64,000 nt of DNA from contig NZ_JBPPGJ010000004.1 in the NCBI RefSeq assembly GCF_051594765.1, positions 248,001 through 312,000 of the forward strand. Direction: 5' to 3'. The translations under genes were made by a program, and so were the position numbers. Positions within the stretch are counted from its first letter, which is position 1, and the number at the start of each line of letters is the position of its first letter. Below are positions 51,465 to 60,945 of this stretch, in pieces. This DNA comes from Paenibacillus_AR sp051594765 (lineage in GTDB: Bacteria > Bacillota > Bacilli > Paenibacillales > NBRC-103111). The notes under the pieces were generated by a model. The model saw only the letters and a list, made by a program, of their open reading frames with translations, did no database searches and was not told the origin of the DNA.

Positions 51465-54400
51465 TTATAATGGATTCATGTCTTCTTCGTTCACAACCGC
51501 GCCTTGAACCCCGAATGGAGCCCCATAATAGCCTTCCTGCCAGTTCCGGTAATCCTCGAAGCTGAACGGGGAAATAAACGGATTGTCGGGGACGCTGTCC
51601 ATATGATGGGGGCCAAGCAGATTGTGCAGGGTTCCCGCCAGCTTCAGGGCAACATGATTCTCTCCTTCGACCAGATAAGAGGTTATATCCAGCTTATAAG
51701 GCTTATGCCAGATCTCGCCGGCTGTCCGTCCGTTGATCCGGACCTCTGCAAGGACCGCGTCCAATCGCTCCAGCTGAAGAACGTATCGTCTTCCCTCTCG
51801 GAGGCTTACGGTGAACCGGTTGTGGAGTACCGCATTGCCGGCGTAGAACAGGCAGCCGCTATTCGACAAGTTACCCGTACATTCTTCCTTCCTACGGGGG
51901 CGAATGGTAAAATACCGATCCTCCTCCGAATGGACCTGGAAGTCGCCGATCACATAAACGGCCTCCGCCACATTTTCCCCCAGCCAGCTGCTCTCCAGCT
52001 GAAGCACATTTACTCCGTCCTGCACCAGACCGTCTATGGGCAATTTGCGGAATGCCGGGTCCTTCCACCATTCCCCTTCTGTGGCTTTGATCACTTTGCC
52101 ATTGAGTCGGACCGTGTAGTGCTCCGGATCCTCCATCACCACATAGCCGCCGTTGCCGTTCCAGCCATCCGCCGTAAAGGAGTAAGCAAGAGCGTACGCT
52201 TCCCCGGCAGATTGCAGACGCTGCTTGACCTTCAGGACGTATTCAGCCGGAGCAGACAAGCCCCCGCCGGTCGAATAGGAGCAATAATCCAGAGTCAGAG
52301 CGTTGGCCTCCAACAGCTCCAGCTTCCAGGTGCTGCTGACGGGAATGCATCGGGTAATTCTTCCTCCCACCTCCTCTCCTAGTTCTTCCAAACCGCTATC
52401 CGGCGCCGTTCTGCCCACGAGCTGCAGCAGCATGGATTCTCCCGGCGCGAAGTCATAGGTGAAGGATGTAGCCTTCTCCCGTACTTGACTGGGGATGCGC
52501 TCCTCCCGGCCGTTATTCAAGATCAGGTTCCGGATCTCCCAGATGCCATCCAGAGTCAACCGGACCTTACAGCCGTTGGCTTCATCCTGATTGGTCAAGA
52601 AGATAATCTGCCGGTCACCGTCCTCCCGTAGATGATACAGCATCGACCGGGCCGGCTCCCCATTCTCCAGGGTCATGCTGACCCGTGGCGTAAGCCCCGA
52701 ATCCCGCATCGATTCAGCCAACCGGTAGGACGGGACCACCTTCGCACCTGTAAGCGCTTCCCGTAATTGCTGCGGAGATGAGCTTCCCTCCACCAGCTTC
52801 GGCAGAGCATCCAATAGGAGAAGCCGGCCGCCGGATGCGATGAATTCCTGGAGCAGGTGCAAGGTCGTTTCCCGCAAGGTGATGACCTTGGGAACGATGA
52901 CAAGCTTGTAGCTTGACCTGCCGATATGAAGCCGGCCGTCACCGGCCCTGCCGTATTGCGCCATCACCGCCTCGCTGGCCAGCTCGTAATCATAGTGGTT
53001 CCGGAGCAGGGTCTCCTGACACTGCTGCACGACGTGGGTAATCTTGTCGCTCAAGGAACGATCCAGAGGAGAATAGCAGGCGCTTCTGCTTTCCACCGGG
53101 TCGATGACCACCACGTCCACCACCCTATGGCCTTGGCTTAAGGCATAACAGAGTCGCGCTTGATAATCCGCCATGGTCTTGTTGTATTCCCACCAAGGCT
53201 GCTGCCAGGATAAGACCGGGGGATGATCCCGCTTCCTTAGCCCCCTCATGGAATAGAGGGACAGATGCATGGTCAGGCTGTTCACTCCATTGATGGCCAG
53301 CCAATCCGTCACCGCCTTTTGCTGCTCGAAGGTCAGATTCTGTCCCGCTCCCCCGAACACCTCGCAGATGGTCCGCTCTCGGCCTAACTGGCTGGCGACG
53401 CTCTGCATCCGCCTGTTCACCATCAGATTCCGGCACTTCAGGCCAAGGTGGTCGGTTGCCGGCGTATGCATATAGGTGTAATGCAGCATAACGTCCAAGT
53501 TGATGTAGTCATCCGCCATCAGATGGCCGGTGCTTTGCAGCCCGTTCTCCCCGCACCAATCATAGATCACCTTCGTGTAATGTTCGGCGAACAGCTTGCT
53601 GATCAGCCTGTAATAGTGATGCCGAACTCTCTCGTGCCCCTCCAGAGGAAAGTAGAGATGGGGAAGGCAGTCCAGCAGGGAATAGCCATATTCCCGGCTA
53701 AACCATTCCGGCAGCTGTCCGGTCCAAGGCAGCGCATTCTTCTTGTTCCCGAATACATCCCAGAGCACGGTCACATCATCCGTGAAGATCCCCGGTATCG
53801 TGCCTCCGAATTCCGGCGCATTGTCCCTGCGGTACCGCTCATGGGTGGACCGGATAAAAGCCCGCGTGGCATCCGGGTTCATCAAGTCCACGTAGCTTGC
53901 GCCCCGGAAGCGGGCATTGCAGAGCGGCGCAATCCAGCGGTAGAAATAGAGAACGACCGTATCGTCGCCGGTTGTGGCTCCGGCTTCCCCAGGATTGATG
54001 GACTCGAAAGCCTCCAGCGTATAATCGATGCTGTGGTCCCGGTAGGAACGGGCCCAACTGCCGAACGACTTCTTGGCGCGGTACACCCGCAGCACCTGAA
54101 TGTCCTCCCGGTTATGGGGGATGTCGTTGACGGCCATGTAGAGATGGGTTTCCCGGTAGGACTCATCCATTCTCGGCACCGTACAGCCGCAGGAGCCGCT
54201 GGGCCAGCCGTCCTCATCGTACAGCCAGGCGTACATCCCCTTTTCCTTGGCCTCATTCACCGCCAGCTTGATGGATGTCATCCAATCCTCGGACATATAC
54301 TCGGTCTGCAGCCCTGCCCGGGCATGCATAAAAAAACCGCCCCAGCCCGACTGTTCCATCTGGCTAATCTGCCGCTTCAGCTCCTCCGGCTCAAGACGGT

Positions 54401-54467
54401 CATTCCAGGACCAGAAGGCGGTCGGGCGGTATTCCTTGGGGGGATTCAAGTAGGCTTCTCTCTCCAT
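51465..54467 (-). CDS. GH106-like alpha-L-rhamnosidase, cytoplasmic
   Basis: The 1,000-residue protein opens PPKEYRPTAFWSWNDRLEPEELKRQ... and continues with WGGFFMHARAGLQTEYMSEDWM and GMYAWLYDEDGWPSG, as in large GH106-type rhamnosidases. Acidic segments such as GIFTDDV and CEVFGGAGQNL lie in the barrel; beta-sandwich domains fill the C-terminal third (VRINGRTAGEIWHKPYKLDITSYL). There is no signal peptide, so it should act on imported oligosaccharides. AGGAGA precedes the ATG. It lies after the binding-protein gene, with a stem-loop between. Family assignment is by overall pattern; rhamnose specificity is inferred. Confidence 0.78.
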   Translation of the reverse strand: MEREAYLNPPKEYRPTAFWSWNDRLEPEELKRQISQMEQSGWGGFFMHARAGLQTEYMSEDWMTSIKLAVNEAKEKGMYAWLYDEDGWPSGSCGCTVPRMDESYRETHLYMAVNDIPHNREDIQVLRVYRAKKSFGSWARSYRDHSIDYTLEAFESINPGEAGATTGDDTVVLYFYRWIAPLCNARFRGASYVDLMNPDATRAFIRSTHERYRRDNAPEFGGTIPGIFTDDVTVLWDVFGNKKNALPWTGQLPEWFSREYGYSLLDCLPHLYFPLEGHERVRHHYYRLISKLFAEHYTKVIYDWCGENGLQSTGHLMADDYINLDVMLHYTYMHTPATDHLGLKCRNLMVNRRMQSVASQLGRERTICEVFGGAGQNLTFEQQKAVTDWLAINGVNSLTMHLSLYSMRGLRKRDHPPVLSWQQPWWEYNKTMADYQARLCYALSQGHRVVDVVVIDPVESRSACYSPLDRSLSDKITHVVQQCQETLLRNHYDYELASEAVMAQYGRAGDGRLHIGRSSYKLVIVPKVITLRETTLHLLQEFIASGGRLLLLDALPKLVEGSSSPQQLREALTGAKVVPSYRLAESMRDSGLTPRVSMTLENGEPARSMLYHLREDGDRQIIFLTNQDEANGCKVRLTLDGIWEIRNLILNNGREERIPSQVREKATSFTYDFAPGESMLLQLVGRTAPDSGLEELGEEVGGRITRCIPVSSTWKLELLEANALTLDYCSYSTGGGLSAPAEYVLKVKQRLQSAGEAYALAYSFTADGWNGNGGYVVMEDPEHYTVRLNGKVIKATEGEWWKDPAFRKLPIDGLVQDGVNVLQLESSWLGENVAEAVYVIGDFQVHSEEDRYFTIRPRRKEECTGNLSNSGCLFYAGNAVLHNRFTVSLREGRRYVLQLERLDAVLAEVRINGRTAGEIWHKPYKLDITSYLVEGENHVALKLAGTLHNLLGPHHMDSVPDNPFISPFSFEDYRNWQEGYYGAPFGVQGAVVNEEDMNPL

Positions 54468-54497
54468 GTCTTCTCCTGCTTTCTATATATTCTTGTG

Positions 54498-54529
54498 CAA
54501 GCCCCAGCCGATTCATCAGCCGGGGCTTG
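54498..54529 (-). terminator. Stem-loop between binding-protein and rhamnosidase genes
   Basis: CAAGCCCC (54498-54505) pairs with GGGGCTTG (54522-54529), with a further GC/GC pair inside. On the minus strand it is followed by CACAAG, not a T run. It probably acts as a partial terminator or processing site. Confidence 0.6.
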
Positions 54530-54539
54530 TTAGGGATCC

Positions 54540-56099
54540 TTATTTCGCTGCAGCCATGAAGGCATCGATTTGCTTTTGAACCTCTGCCTTCACCTTCTCC
54601 GCGCCGGCGGACTTCATCTTGTCGGTGTATTCCTTCAGGAACGCATCCACTTGATCGAACCCTCCGAAGTTAACCAGGGGCTTATACGTATTGGCAACCT
54701 CCGTCACAGCGGCGAACTCGGCTGTAATCGCATCCTTCTTGATCACAAAGCCGCCCAGCTTGTTCACGACGGAGAACTTCTCAATATTGTCCTTCTTCTG
54801 GAAATCCATCAGGTTCTGAATGCTTCCATCCACCTTCTTGATCAGATCCGCGTTCCGGCTGGTCCAGATCAGAGGGAATTGGTCGGGCGGGAAGCTGTCC
54901 GTTCCTTGCTTGGTGGGCTTCACCGATCCGTCCGCCGTAAGCGTGTAGTGCACGTCCTTAATCCCGTATTCCATCAGCGCGTTGATCTCAGGATCGTTCT
55001 GGATCAGCTCCAGCGCCATCATGAGACGCTCCGGGTTCTTGGCCGACTTGGGGATGGCGAAGGCCATACCTCTGCTGGGGCGGTCCCGGAAGTTATTGTC
55101 GATGCGGACGAACTCCACCTTCCAGTCCGGCTTCGTCGACTTCAGGATGATCGAGGTATCGTTGGCCGCCACGGAGTGCCCGGTTCCCAAGAAGGAGGTG
55201 CCGGATTTGTAAGCCTCCAGCGACGTGTTCTTGGACGCGTATGCATTTTTGGACCAGTAGCCCTTATCCGTGAAATCCTTCGTCAGCGCCAGATAATCCT
55301 TAAATTCCGGGAGCTCATAATCATAGACGGCGGTTACTTTGTCCGCATTGAACTGATAATACAGCGTTCCCGCATTAGCCGGCATGCCCGGTACAGACAC
55401 GTAGCCCTTCTTCTGAATCAGAGCCTGATTCAAGGAAATGACATCGCCGGCGGAGGTATTGTACGGGATGACGGAAGGCTCCTTCTCTTTCAAGACGGCC
55501 AAGTAATTCTTCAAGCTGGCCAAGTCCTTCACTTCCGGAATGTTATACTTTTCCCTAAGATCGCCACGAATAATCCAGCCCTGCGGCACGAAGGAGGGAG
55601 CACCTCCCGGGATGCCGTACAGCTTGCCGTCATAGGTGACATCCTTCAGATCATAAGCCGAGGTGCCCTTCATTCGCTGCGGCATATACTTGTTCAGCAG
55701 GTCCCCGATCTCTCTTAATCCGCCCTTCGCCACCTCCGATTGGAAGATGGGGGCCTGCATCTGGACGCCGTCATAATCCTCCCCCGACGCGATCATAAGG
55801 GGAACCTTCTTGTCCGAATCGTTGGCCATGTCAATCGTATATTCGATGGTTGCATTGATCTTCTGCTTCAACAGCTTGTTGACCTCGTCCATGACCAGCT
55901 TGTTGTCGGCCTTCTGCTGCCCCCAGGTCATCGCGTATACCTTCAGCTTGACCTCCTTCAGATCCGGTCTTTGGGTTGCCGCAGCGCCCGTGCTCGCAGC
56001 AGGCTCCGTTCCCTTGTCGCTGCTGCAGCCTGCCACTGCCATGGAAGCGGTCAGCATGGATGCCAGCACCGCACTTGCCCATTTTCTCTTGTTCATCAT
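54540..56099 (-). CDS. Solute-binding lipoprotein (family 1, LplA-like)
   Basis: The 519-residue protein has a lipoprotein signal ending in AVAGC (Cys25; Cys24 if the second ATG is used) and a short linker. The binding fold includes LKVYAMTWGQQKADNKLVMDE at the start and the ligand-region MEYGIKDVHYTLTADGSVKPT typical of LplA/YtcQ proteins. AGGAGGG lies 10 nt before the first of two adjacent ATG codons. It follows the two permease genes and precedes the rhamnosidase and secreted lyase genes, so it probably captures rhamnose-containing oligosaccharides. Confidence 0.9.
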   Translation of the reverse strand: MMNKRKWASAVLASMLTASMAVAGCSSDKGTEPAASTGAAATQRPDLKEVKLKVYAMTWGQQKADNKLVMDEVNKLLKQKINATIEYTIDMANDSDKKVPLMIASGEDYDGVQMQAPIFQSEVAKGGLREIGDLLNKYMPQRMKGTSAYDLKDVTYDGKLYGIPGGAPSFVPQGWIIRGDLREKYNIPEVKDLASLKNYLAVLKEKEPSVIPYNTSAGDVISLNQALIQKKGYVSVPGMPANAGTLYYQFNADKVTAVYDYELPEFKDYLALTKDFTDKGYWSKNAYASKNTSLEAYKSGTSFLGTGHSVAANDTSIILKSTKPDWKVEFVRIDNNFRDRPSRGMAFAIPKSAKNPERLMMALELIQNDPEINALMEYGIKDVHYTLTADGSVKPTKQGTDSFPPDQFPLIWTSRNADLIKKVDGSIQNLMDFQKKDNIEKFSVVNKLGGFVIKKDAITAEFAAVTEVANTYKPLVNFGGFDQVDAFLKEYTDKMKSAGAEKVKAEVQKQIDAFMAAAK

Positions 56100-56177
56100 G
56101 AGAACAACACCCTCCTGTAGTATGAAGTCCTATATTTACAAGCGAAGAAACGGACTCCGCTGTGCAAATCCACTTGA

Positions 56178-57059
56178 TCAGCCTTTGACGGCGCCGATGG
56201 TAATCCCTTGCACGAAGAAACGCTGAACGAACGGATACGCCAGAATAATCGGGCCGATGGCAACCACGGTCATGGCCAGCTTGAAGGTTTCCTTCGGTAC
56301 GGTCTGAACGTTAACGGAGTTCATGGCGGCTTCGGATATGCCTTGGGACGCGGTCAGAATCCGGTACAGCAGGTACTGAAGGGGGAACAGGCTTTCCTTG
56401 TTGATGTAGAGCATGGCGTTGTACCAGTTGTTCCAATACCCGATGACCTCGAACAAGCCGATGGTGGCCAGTGCCGGCTTCATCAAGGGCAGGACGATGC
56501 GCCAGTAGATGTAGAAATCACCTGCTCCGTCAATCTTGGAGGACTCCATCAGCTCCACCGGAATGGTGCCCTTCATGAAGTTCCGCATGATCAGGAGGAA
56601 GAACACGCTGAAGATCCCCGGCAGAATCAGTGCCAGCAGGCTGTTCTTCAGATGGAGGTAACGAACCATCAGGATGTAGGCGGGCAGCAGCCCTCCGTTG
56701 AAGATCGTCGTCAGATAGAAGAAGAAGGCAAACCCGTTTCTCCACTTAAAATCCTCGCGGAACAGCACATAAGCGGTCATGCTGATCAGCCATAAGGCCA
56801 ATGCGCAGGATACGAAGGTAACCAAGATGGTGATGCCGTATGCGTTCAGCACTTTCTGCGGACTGTCGGCGATAAACTTGTATGCATCCGTAGAGAAGCC
56901 CCTCGGAAACAGGCTGTAGCCATGCTTCATGATCGATTCCTCCGACGAGAAGGAGCCGGAGATGAGCATGACGAACGGAACTGCGCAGAATAGGGCCATG
57001 ATGCCGATAAACCCTTTGGCGATTAGATTGAATATGATTTCATCATAAGATTTTCGCAT
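56178..57059 (-). CDS. Sugar ABC permease, LplC/YtcP type
   Basis: The 293-residue protein has about six membrane spans, the EAA-type loop MESSKIDGAGDFYIYWRIVLP (Ser replacing the first Ala) and the closing YPFVQRFFVQGITIGAVKG typical of LplC/YtcP. An AAGGA site lies 7 nt before the ATG. It begins 20 nt after its LplB-type partner. Its relatives in Bacillus serve rhamnogalacturonan oligosaccharide uptake. The energising ATPase is absent from the window. Confidence 0.9.
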   Translation of the reverse strand: MRKSYDEIIFNLIAKGFIGIMALFCAVPFVMLISGSFSSEESIMKHGYSLFPRGFSTDAYKFIADSPQKVLNAYGITILVTFVSCALALWLISMTAYVLFREDFKWRNGFAFFFYLTTIFNGGLLPAYILMVRYLHLKNSLLALILPGIFSVFFLLIMRNFMKGTIPVELMESSKIDGAGDFYIYWRIVLPLMKPALATIGLFEVIGYWNNWYNAMLYINKESLFPLQYLLYRILTASQGISEAAMNSVNVQTVPKETFKLAMTVVAIGPIILAYPFVQRFFVQGITIGAVKG

Positions 57060-57079
57060 GTGAAGGTCCTTCCCTCCCG

Positions 57080-58048
57080 TTAGAATAAAGCATAGTCTTT
57101 TTGCACGGCTTTCACAATTTGGTTGACGGCCACGATGAATACGAGGCAGAAGATGGACTGATAGAAGGATGCGGCGGAGATCATGCCGAAGTCCGAACCC
57201 GTCGTCATGGACCGGAATACGAACGTATCAATGATGTCGGTGGTATCATACAGATTGGCCGACGTCCCGATCAGCTGGTAGAACATTTCGAAGTTGCCCC
57301 GCATGATCCGTCCCACCGCCAGCAGCACCATGATCACGATGGTCGGCGTCAGCTGCGGAATCGTAATGTGCCAGATTCGCTTGAACTTGTTGGCTCCGTC
57401 GATTTCGGCCGCCTCATACATTTCCTTGCTGATGCCCATGATGGCAGCCAGATAGACGATGGAGCCGTACCCCACTCCCTTCCAGATGGCGCACAAGGGC
57501 AGGATGAGCATCCAAGCCATCGGCATGCTGTACACATCGACGGAGCTCCAGCCGAAGGCGTTCAGAACGGAATTCATGATACCGTATTCATAATTGAATA
57601 TATTGTAGATGAATGTGGCAACAATAACCCATGATACGAAGAAGGGCAGGAACATTAGAGACTGAGTGGTCTTCTTATAATATTTTCCCCGCATCTCTGC
57701 GATTAGTATGGCGCAGATCACTTCCATGACGGTTCCGGAGATAATGAAGACCAGATTATAGACCATGGTATTGCGTGTAACCAGCCAGGCTTTGCCCGAG
57801 AGGAAGAAGAACCGGAAGTTCTCGATGCCGTTCCAGGGACTCATGAAGAATCCGTCGGAGTAATTATATTTCTTGAATGCCATCACCAATCCGCTGAGAG
57901 GAATATAAGAGAAGATGATGATGTACACGACGGCCGGCACCAGCATGATGAACAAGATTTTGTTCTTCTTCAGCTCCTTGAGCCAAGCGATCTCTGTTTG
58001 CGCTTTCAATAGACTCCCGGGTGACACTGCTTCAGTATGACTTCGCAT
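57080..58048 (-). CDS. Sugar ABC permease, LplB/YteP type
   Basis: The 322-residue protein has an extended polar N-terminus (about 30 residues) and then about six membrane spans, including IPLSGLVMAFKKYNYSDGF, PFFVSWVI and the EAA loop YEAAEIDGANKFKRIWHITIP. GGAGGG lies 7 nt before the ATG. It is the first gene of the importer-rhamnosidase-lyase operon and is divergent from the YesN/YesM genes, which should control it. Confidence 0.9.
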   Translation of the reverse strand: MRSHTEAVSPGSLLKAQTEIAWLKELKKNKILFIMLVPAVVYIIIFSYIPLSGLVMAFKKYNYSDGFFMSPWNGIENFRFFFLSGKAWLVTRNTMVYNLVFIISGTVMEVICAILIAEMRGKYYKKTTQSLMFLPFFVSWVIVATFIYNIFNYEYGIMNSVLNAFGWSSVDVYSMPMAWMLILPLCAIWKGVGYGSIVYLAAIMGISKEMYEAAEIDGANKFKRIWHITIPQLTPTIVIMVLLAVGRIMRGNFEMFYQLIGTSANLYDTTDIIDTFVFRSMTTGSDFGMISAASFYQSIFCLVFIVAVNQIVKAVQKDYALF

Positions 58049-58156
58049 TTCCAGTCCCTCCGTTTCTTTGTATGTCCTAATTGTAGCAAACGGCCCCGTT
58101 GTTCGAACCCCGACAAACGTTAGATTCCCTTTGAATTTATCGGATTATGTAGAGGA

Positions 58157-58185
58157 TTGAGTAATCCATCCATCCGGTTTATAAT
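58157..58185 (+). promoter_or_regulatory. Sigma-A promoter for the YesN/YesM genes
   Basis: TTGAGT (58157-58162), a 17-nt spacer and TATAAT (58180-58185) form a good plus-strand promoter. A weaker TACAAT for the divergent importer is at 58080-58085 without a good -35. Confidence 0.75.
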
Positions 58186-58202
58186 GTTGGTGATCTTGCA
58201 CC

Positions 58203-58216
58203 GGTAAGCGTTCACA
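58203..58216 (+). promoter_or_regulatory. cre site upstream of the YesN/YesM genes
   Basis: GGTAAGCGTTCACA matches the cre consensus at 13 of 14 positions (first base differs). It lies about 10 nt downstream of the expected transcription start, a repressing position. Confidence 0.6.
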
Positions 58217-58261
58217 AACGGCCGTGCGAGATTCCGAGCTTACTTCCGGGAGGCGTGCGGC

Positions 58262-59026
58262 ATGATCAGACTGATGATTGTCGATGATGAGAAGAAAACC
58301 CGGGAGGGCCTGGAGAAGCATCTCCCCTGGCGCAGATTAGGCATCGACGAGGTCCGGCTGGCCAAGAGCGGGACCGAAGCGCTGGAGCTTGCCCGCAGCC
58401 ACCCGCCCGATATCCTGCTGTGCGATGTTCGGATGCCCCGGATGGACGGGATTGAGCTGGCCACCGTGATCCGCCACCAGCTTCCTTCCTGCAAGCTCAT
58501 CTTCTTGAGCGGCTTCGCTGACAAAGAGTATCTGAAATCCGCCATCCAGCTGCGGGCACTTCGCTACATCGAGAAGCCCGTGGATATGGAAGAGGTGTGC
58601 AGCGCCATCACCGAAGCCGTCACCCTGCTTCACCGCGAGGAGTCAAGCCGGCATGAAGTGGTTGACGGGGAGCTTCACAAGCCGGCTGACAAGGAAATCA
58701 CCAACCTGAAGGTCATTCAGATCATCCGCTATATCAACGACCAGTACCATGATCCGTCCTTATCCATTCAGAGTATTGCCGGGTATGCGGATATGAACGC
58801 CAGCTACTTGTCCACCTTCTTCAAGAAGGAGACGGGGCAGACGCTGAATGACTTCATCAATGAAACCCGGATCGAACGAGCCAAGCAGCTGCTCCGGAGC
58901 AGTCCGGACAAGCTGTATAAGGTCGCCGAATTGACCGGCTTTACCGATTCCACTTATTTCGCCACCATCTTCAAGAAATACGCAGGCTGCACCCCTACCC
59001 AATATCGCAGCGGGGCTTCCAATTGA
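58262..59026 (+). CDS. Response regulator, YesN type (receiver plus AraC helix-turn-helix)
   Basis: The 254-residue protein has a receiver domain (1-120) with Asp55 in LLCDVRMPRMDG and Lys in YIEKPVDMEEV, and an AraC double helix-turn-helix (about 155-252, ending FKKYAGCTPTQYRSG). It lacks the long central region of many Paenibacillus YesN proteins, which run to about 500 residues. The ATG is 8 nt after GGGAGG. It is cotranscribed with the kinase gene 46 nt downstream and most likely activates the divergent importer-rhamnosidase-lyase operon. Confidence 0.92.
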   Translation: MIRLMIVDDEKKTREGLEKHLPWRRLGIDEVRLAKSGTEALELARSHPPDILLCDVRMPRMDGIELATVIRHQLPSCKLIFLSGFADKEYLKSAIQLRALRYIEKPVDMEEVCSAITEAVTLLHREESSRHEVVDGELHKPADKEITNLKVIQIIRYINDQYHDPSLSIQSIAGYADMNASYLSTFFKKETGQTLNDFINETRIERAKQLLRSSPDKLYKVAELTGFTDSTYFATIFKKYAGCTPTQYRSGASN

Positions 59027-59072
59027 TCGCCGTTTCACGCCGCCACTATGCGCGCAGGAGGGAAGGCAGGCC

Positions 59073-60872
59073 ATGAGAATCGTGTTCCCGGAGTTCCGCA
59101 AGAAAACCGGCGTAAGCTTCCATCATAAGATCTTTATTTCCCACCTGGTGATCGTGATGTTCACCTTCCTGATGTTTCTGACGATCAGCTTCTATCAGAC
59201 CTCCCGAAACGCTCGGGACAGCTCCATCTATTCTGCCGGACAGACCGTTGCCCAGACGCTGGAATATATGACGTTCATCCTGAGCTCCATCGAGCATACG
59301 ATGGAGCAGCTTGTATTTGACGAGCAGGTGCAGGCCACCTTCAACCGGGATACCACGCAGTTCACCGGAGATAAGCTTCAGCAGGTCAAGGATTCCATGG
59401 CGCTCACCAATCTGTTCGGCTCCTCCAAGTCCTTCCCGGTCCAGGGGGTCCGGATGTACATTCCCGACGAAATCGGCCTGTCCAAGGAGAACGAAACCTT
59501 CTTCGAATTGTCCCAGGCGACCAACGCCGGCTGGTTCTCCCGAATCAGCGGCACACGCAAGAGCGTATGGCTGCCGGTTCAAGCCTCCGAGAAGAGCCGC
59601 AGCGCTCCCTCCCTCTCCCTGGTCCGGAAGATCCCCAGCTTGATGAGCTACGACAAGACCCTGGGCGTCCTAAGGCTGGATGTCCCCGAGACCGTCTTCT
59701 CGGATATGCTGGACAAGGTCAAGTACACGGCCGGTTCTTCCTCCCTCCTGATCAACAGCTACGGGGAGGTCATCAGCACCAGCGCCGGGGATACCTTCTG
59801 GGAGCATCCCGAGAATATCGGGCTTCTGCGCGAGTCCTTCCCCAACGTCACTTACCCGGCGCTTCAATGGAAGGACAACGTGATCTTCCGCGACAAGGAA
59901 TATCTGGTCGGGATCCAGAGCATTCCCTACTCCGACTGGAAGATCGCCACGGCCATCCCCTGGGCGGATATGATGGAGCCGTACACCCACACGAAGAACA
60001 ATATGATTCTCATCGTGCTGCTGATTGTCCCTCTGTCGTTTTTGCTTTCCTACTTCTTTTCGGTCCGGAGCACCAAGCAGATCCGCAAGCTTATTTTTCA
60101 TATACGCAAAACGGTCCAGGGCAGCTATTATACGCCCATTCCGTCCTATCATAAGGACGAGATCGGGGAGCTGATCCAGAACTATAACGTTCTGATCACC
60201 AATATCTCCACGCTGCTGGAGGAGAAATACGCCTTCGGCCAGCAGGTCAAGAACCTGGAGCTCAAGTCCTTGCAGGCCCAGATTAACCCCCATTTTCTGT
60301 ACAACACGCTGGATCTGATCCACTGGATGGCAGCGGATGTTCAGGCTCCGCAGATCGGGGAGCTGGTTCAATCATTGTCCAAATTTTACCACCTTAGCCT
60401 GAGCAACGGGCAGGAATGGGTGACCTTATCCCATGAGCTGGAGCATATTACGCATTATGTCCATATCCAGAATATGCGATTCGACGACGGGATCCGGCTT
60501 CAGATCGACGTTCCCGAGGAGCTGATGAACAGCCGTATGCTGAAGCTGACCCTGCAGCCGATCATCGAAAATTCGATCCTGCACGGCATCCTCGGGCGGG
60601 AGGCGGAAACGGGAACCATCCGCATCACCGCAGCGGAGTATGGCGGGGATCTGGTTCTGACCGTAGTGGATGACGGCATCGGAATTCCGGAGGACCAGCT
60701 CCGGAATCTGCTGACCGCTGCCTCCAGCAAGCGGACCGGCGGTTTCGGAGTCCGCAACATCCATGAACGGATCCAATTGGTCTACGGAGCGGACTTCGGG
60801 CTGTCGTACTCCAGCGTGTACGGCGAAGGAACCAGCGTCACGATTCGGCTGGCCAAGGACGAAGGGGTCTGA
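59073..60872 (+). CDS. Sensor histidine kinase, YesM type
   Basis: The 599-residue protein has a membrane segment (about 18-40), an extracellular Cache-like region to about 305, and a second membrane segment (about 309-330). HAMP follows, then a His_kinase domain with the phospho-acceptor His in QINPHFLYNTLDLIHW (about 406), and a HATPase region with IIENSILHG, DDGIGIPEDQL and GFGVRNIHERI. YesM kinases sense oligosaccharides or loaded binding proteins and signal to YesN. GGAGG precedes the ATG. A strong hairpin follows, shared with the convergent GH2 gene. Confidence 0.92.
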   Translation: MRIVFPEFRKKTGVSFHHKIFISHLVIVMFTFLMFLTISFYQTSRNARDSSIYSAGQTVAQTLEYMTFILSSIEHTMEQLVFDEQVQATFNRDTTQFTGDKLQQVKDSMALTNLFGSSKSFPVQGVRMYIPDEIGLSKENETFFELSQATNAGWFSRISGTRKSVWLPVQASEKSRSAPSLSLVRKIPSLMSYDKTLGVLRLDVPETVFSDMLDKVKYTAGSSSLLINSYGEVISTSAGDTFWEHPENIGLLRESFPNVTYPALQWKDNVIFRDKEYLVGIQSIPYSDWKIATAIPWADMMEPYTHTKNNMILIVLLIVPLSFLLSYFFSVRSTKQIRKLIFHIRKTVQGSYYTPIPSYHKDEIGELIQNYNVLITNISTLLEEKYAFGQQVKNLELKSLQAQINPHFLYNTLDLIHWMAADVQAPQIGELVQSLSKFYHLSLSNGQEWVTLSHELEHITHYVHIQNMRFDDGIRLQIDVPEELMNSRMLKLTLQPIIENSILHGILGREAETGTIRITAAEYGGDLVLTVVDDGIGIPEDQLRNLLTAASSKRTGGFGVRNIHERIQLVYGADFGLSYSSVYGEGTSVTIRLAKDEGV

Positions 60873-60891
60873 AGCCATTCGCACCAAAACA

Positions 60892-60931
60892 AACGTCCGG
60901 CCCTGCATCTCTTCGATGCAGGCCGGACGTT
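60892..60931. terminator. Bidirectional terminator between convergent genes
   Basis: AACGTCCGGCC-c-TGCATC pairs with GATGCAGGCCGGACGTT over 17 positions with one bulged C and a short TCTTC loop. It separates the yesM-like gene from the GH2 gene. Confidence 0.85.
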
Positions 60932-60945
60932 CTGTTGTACTGGGG

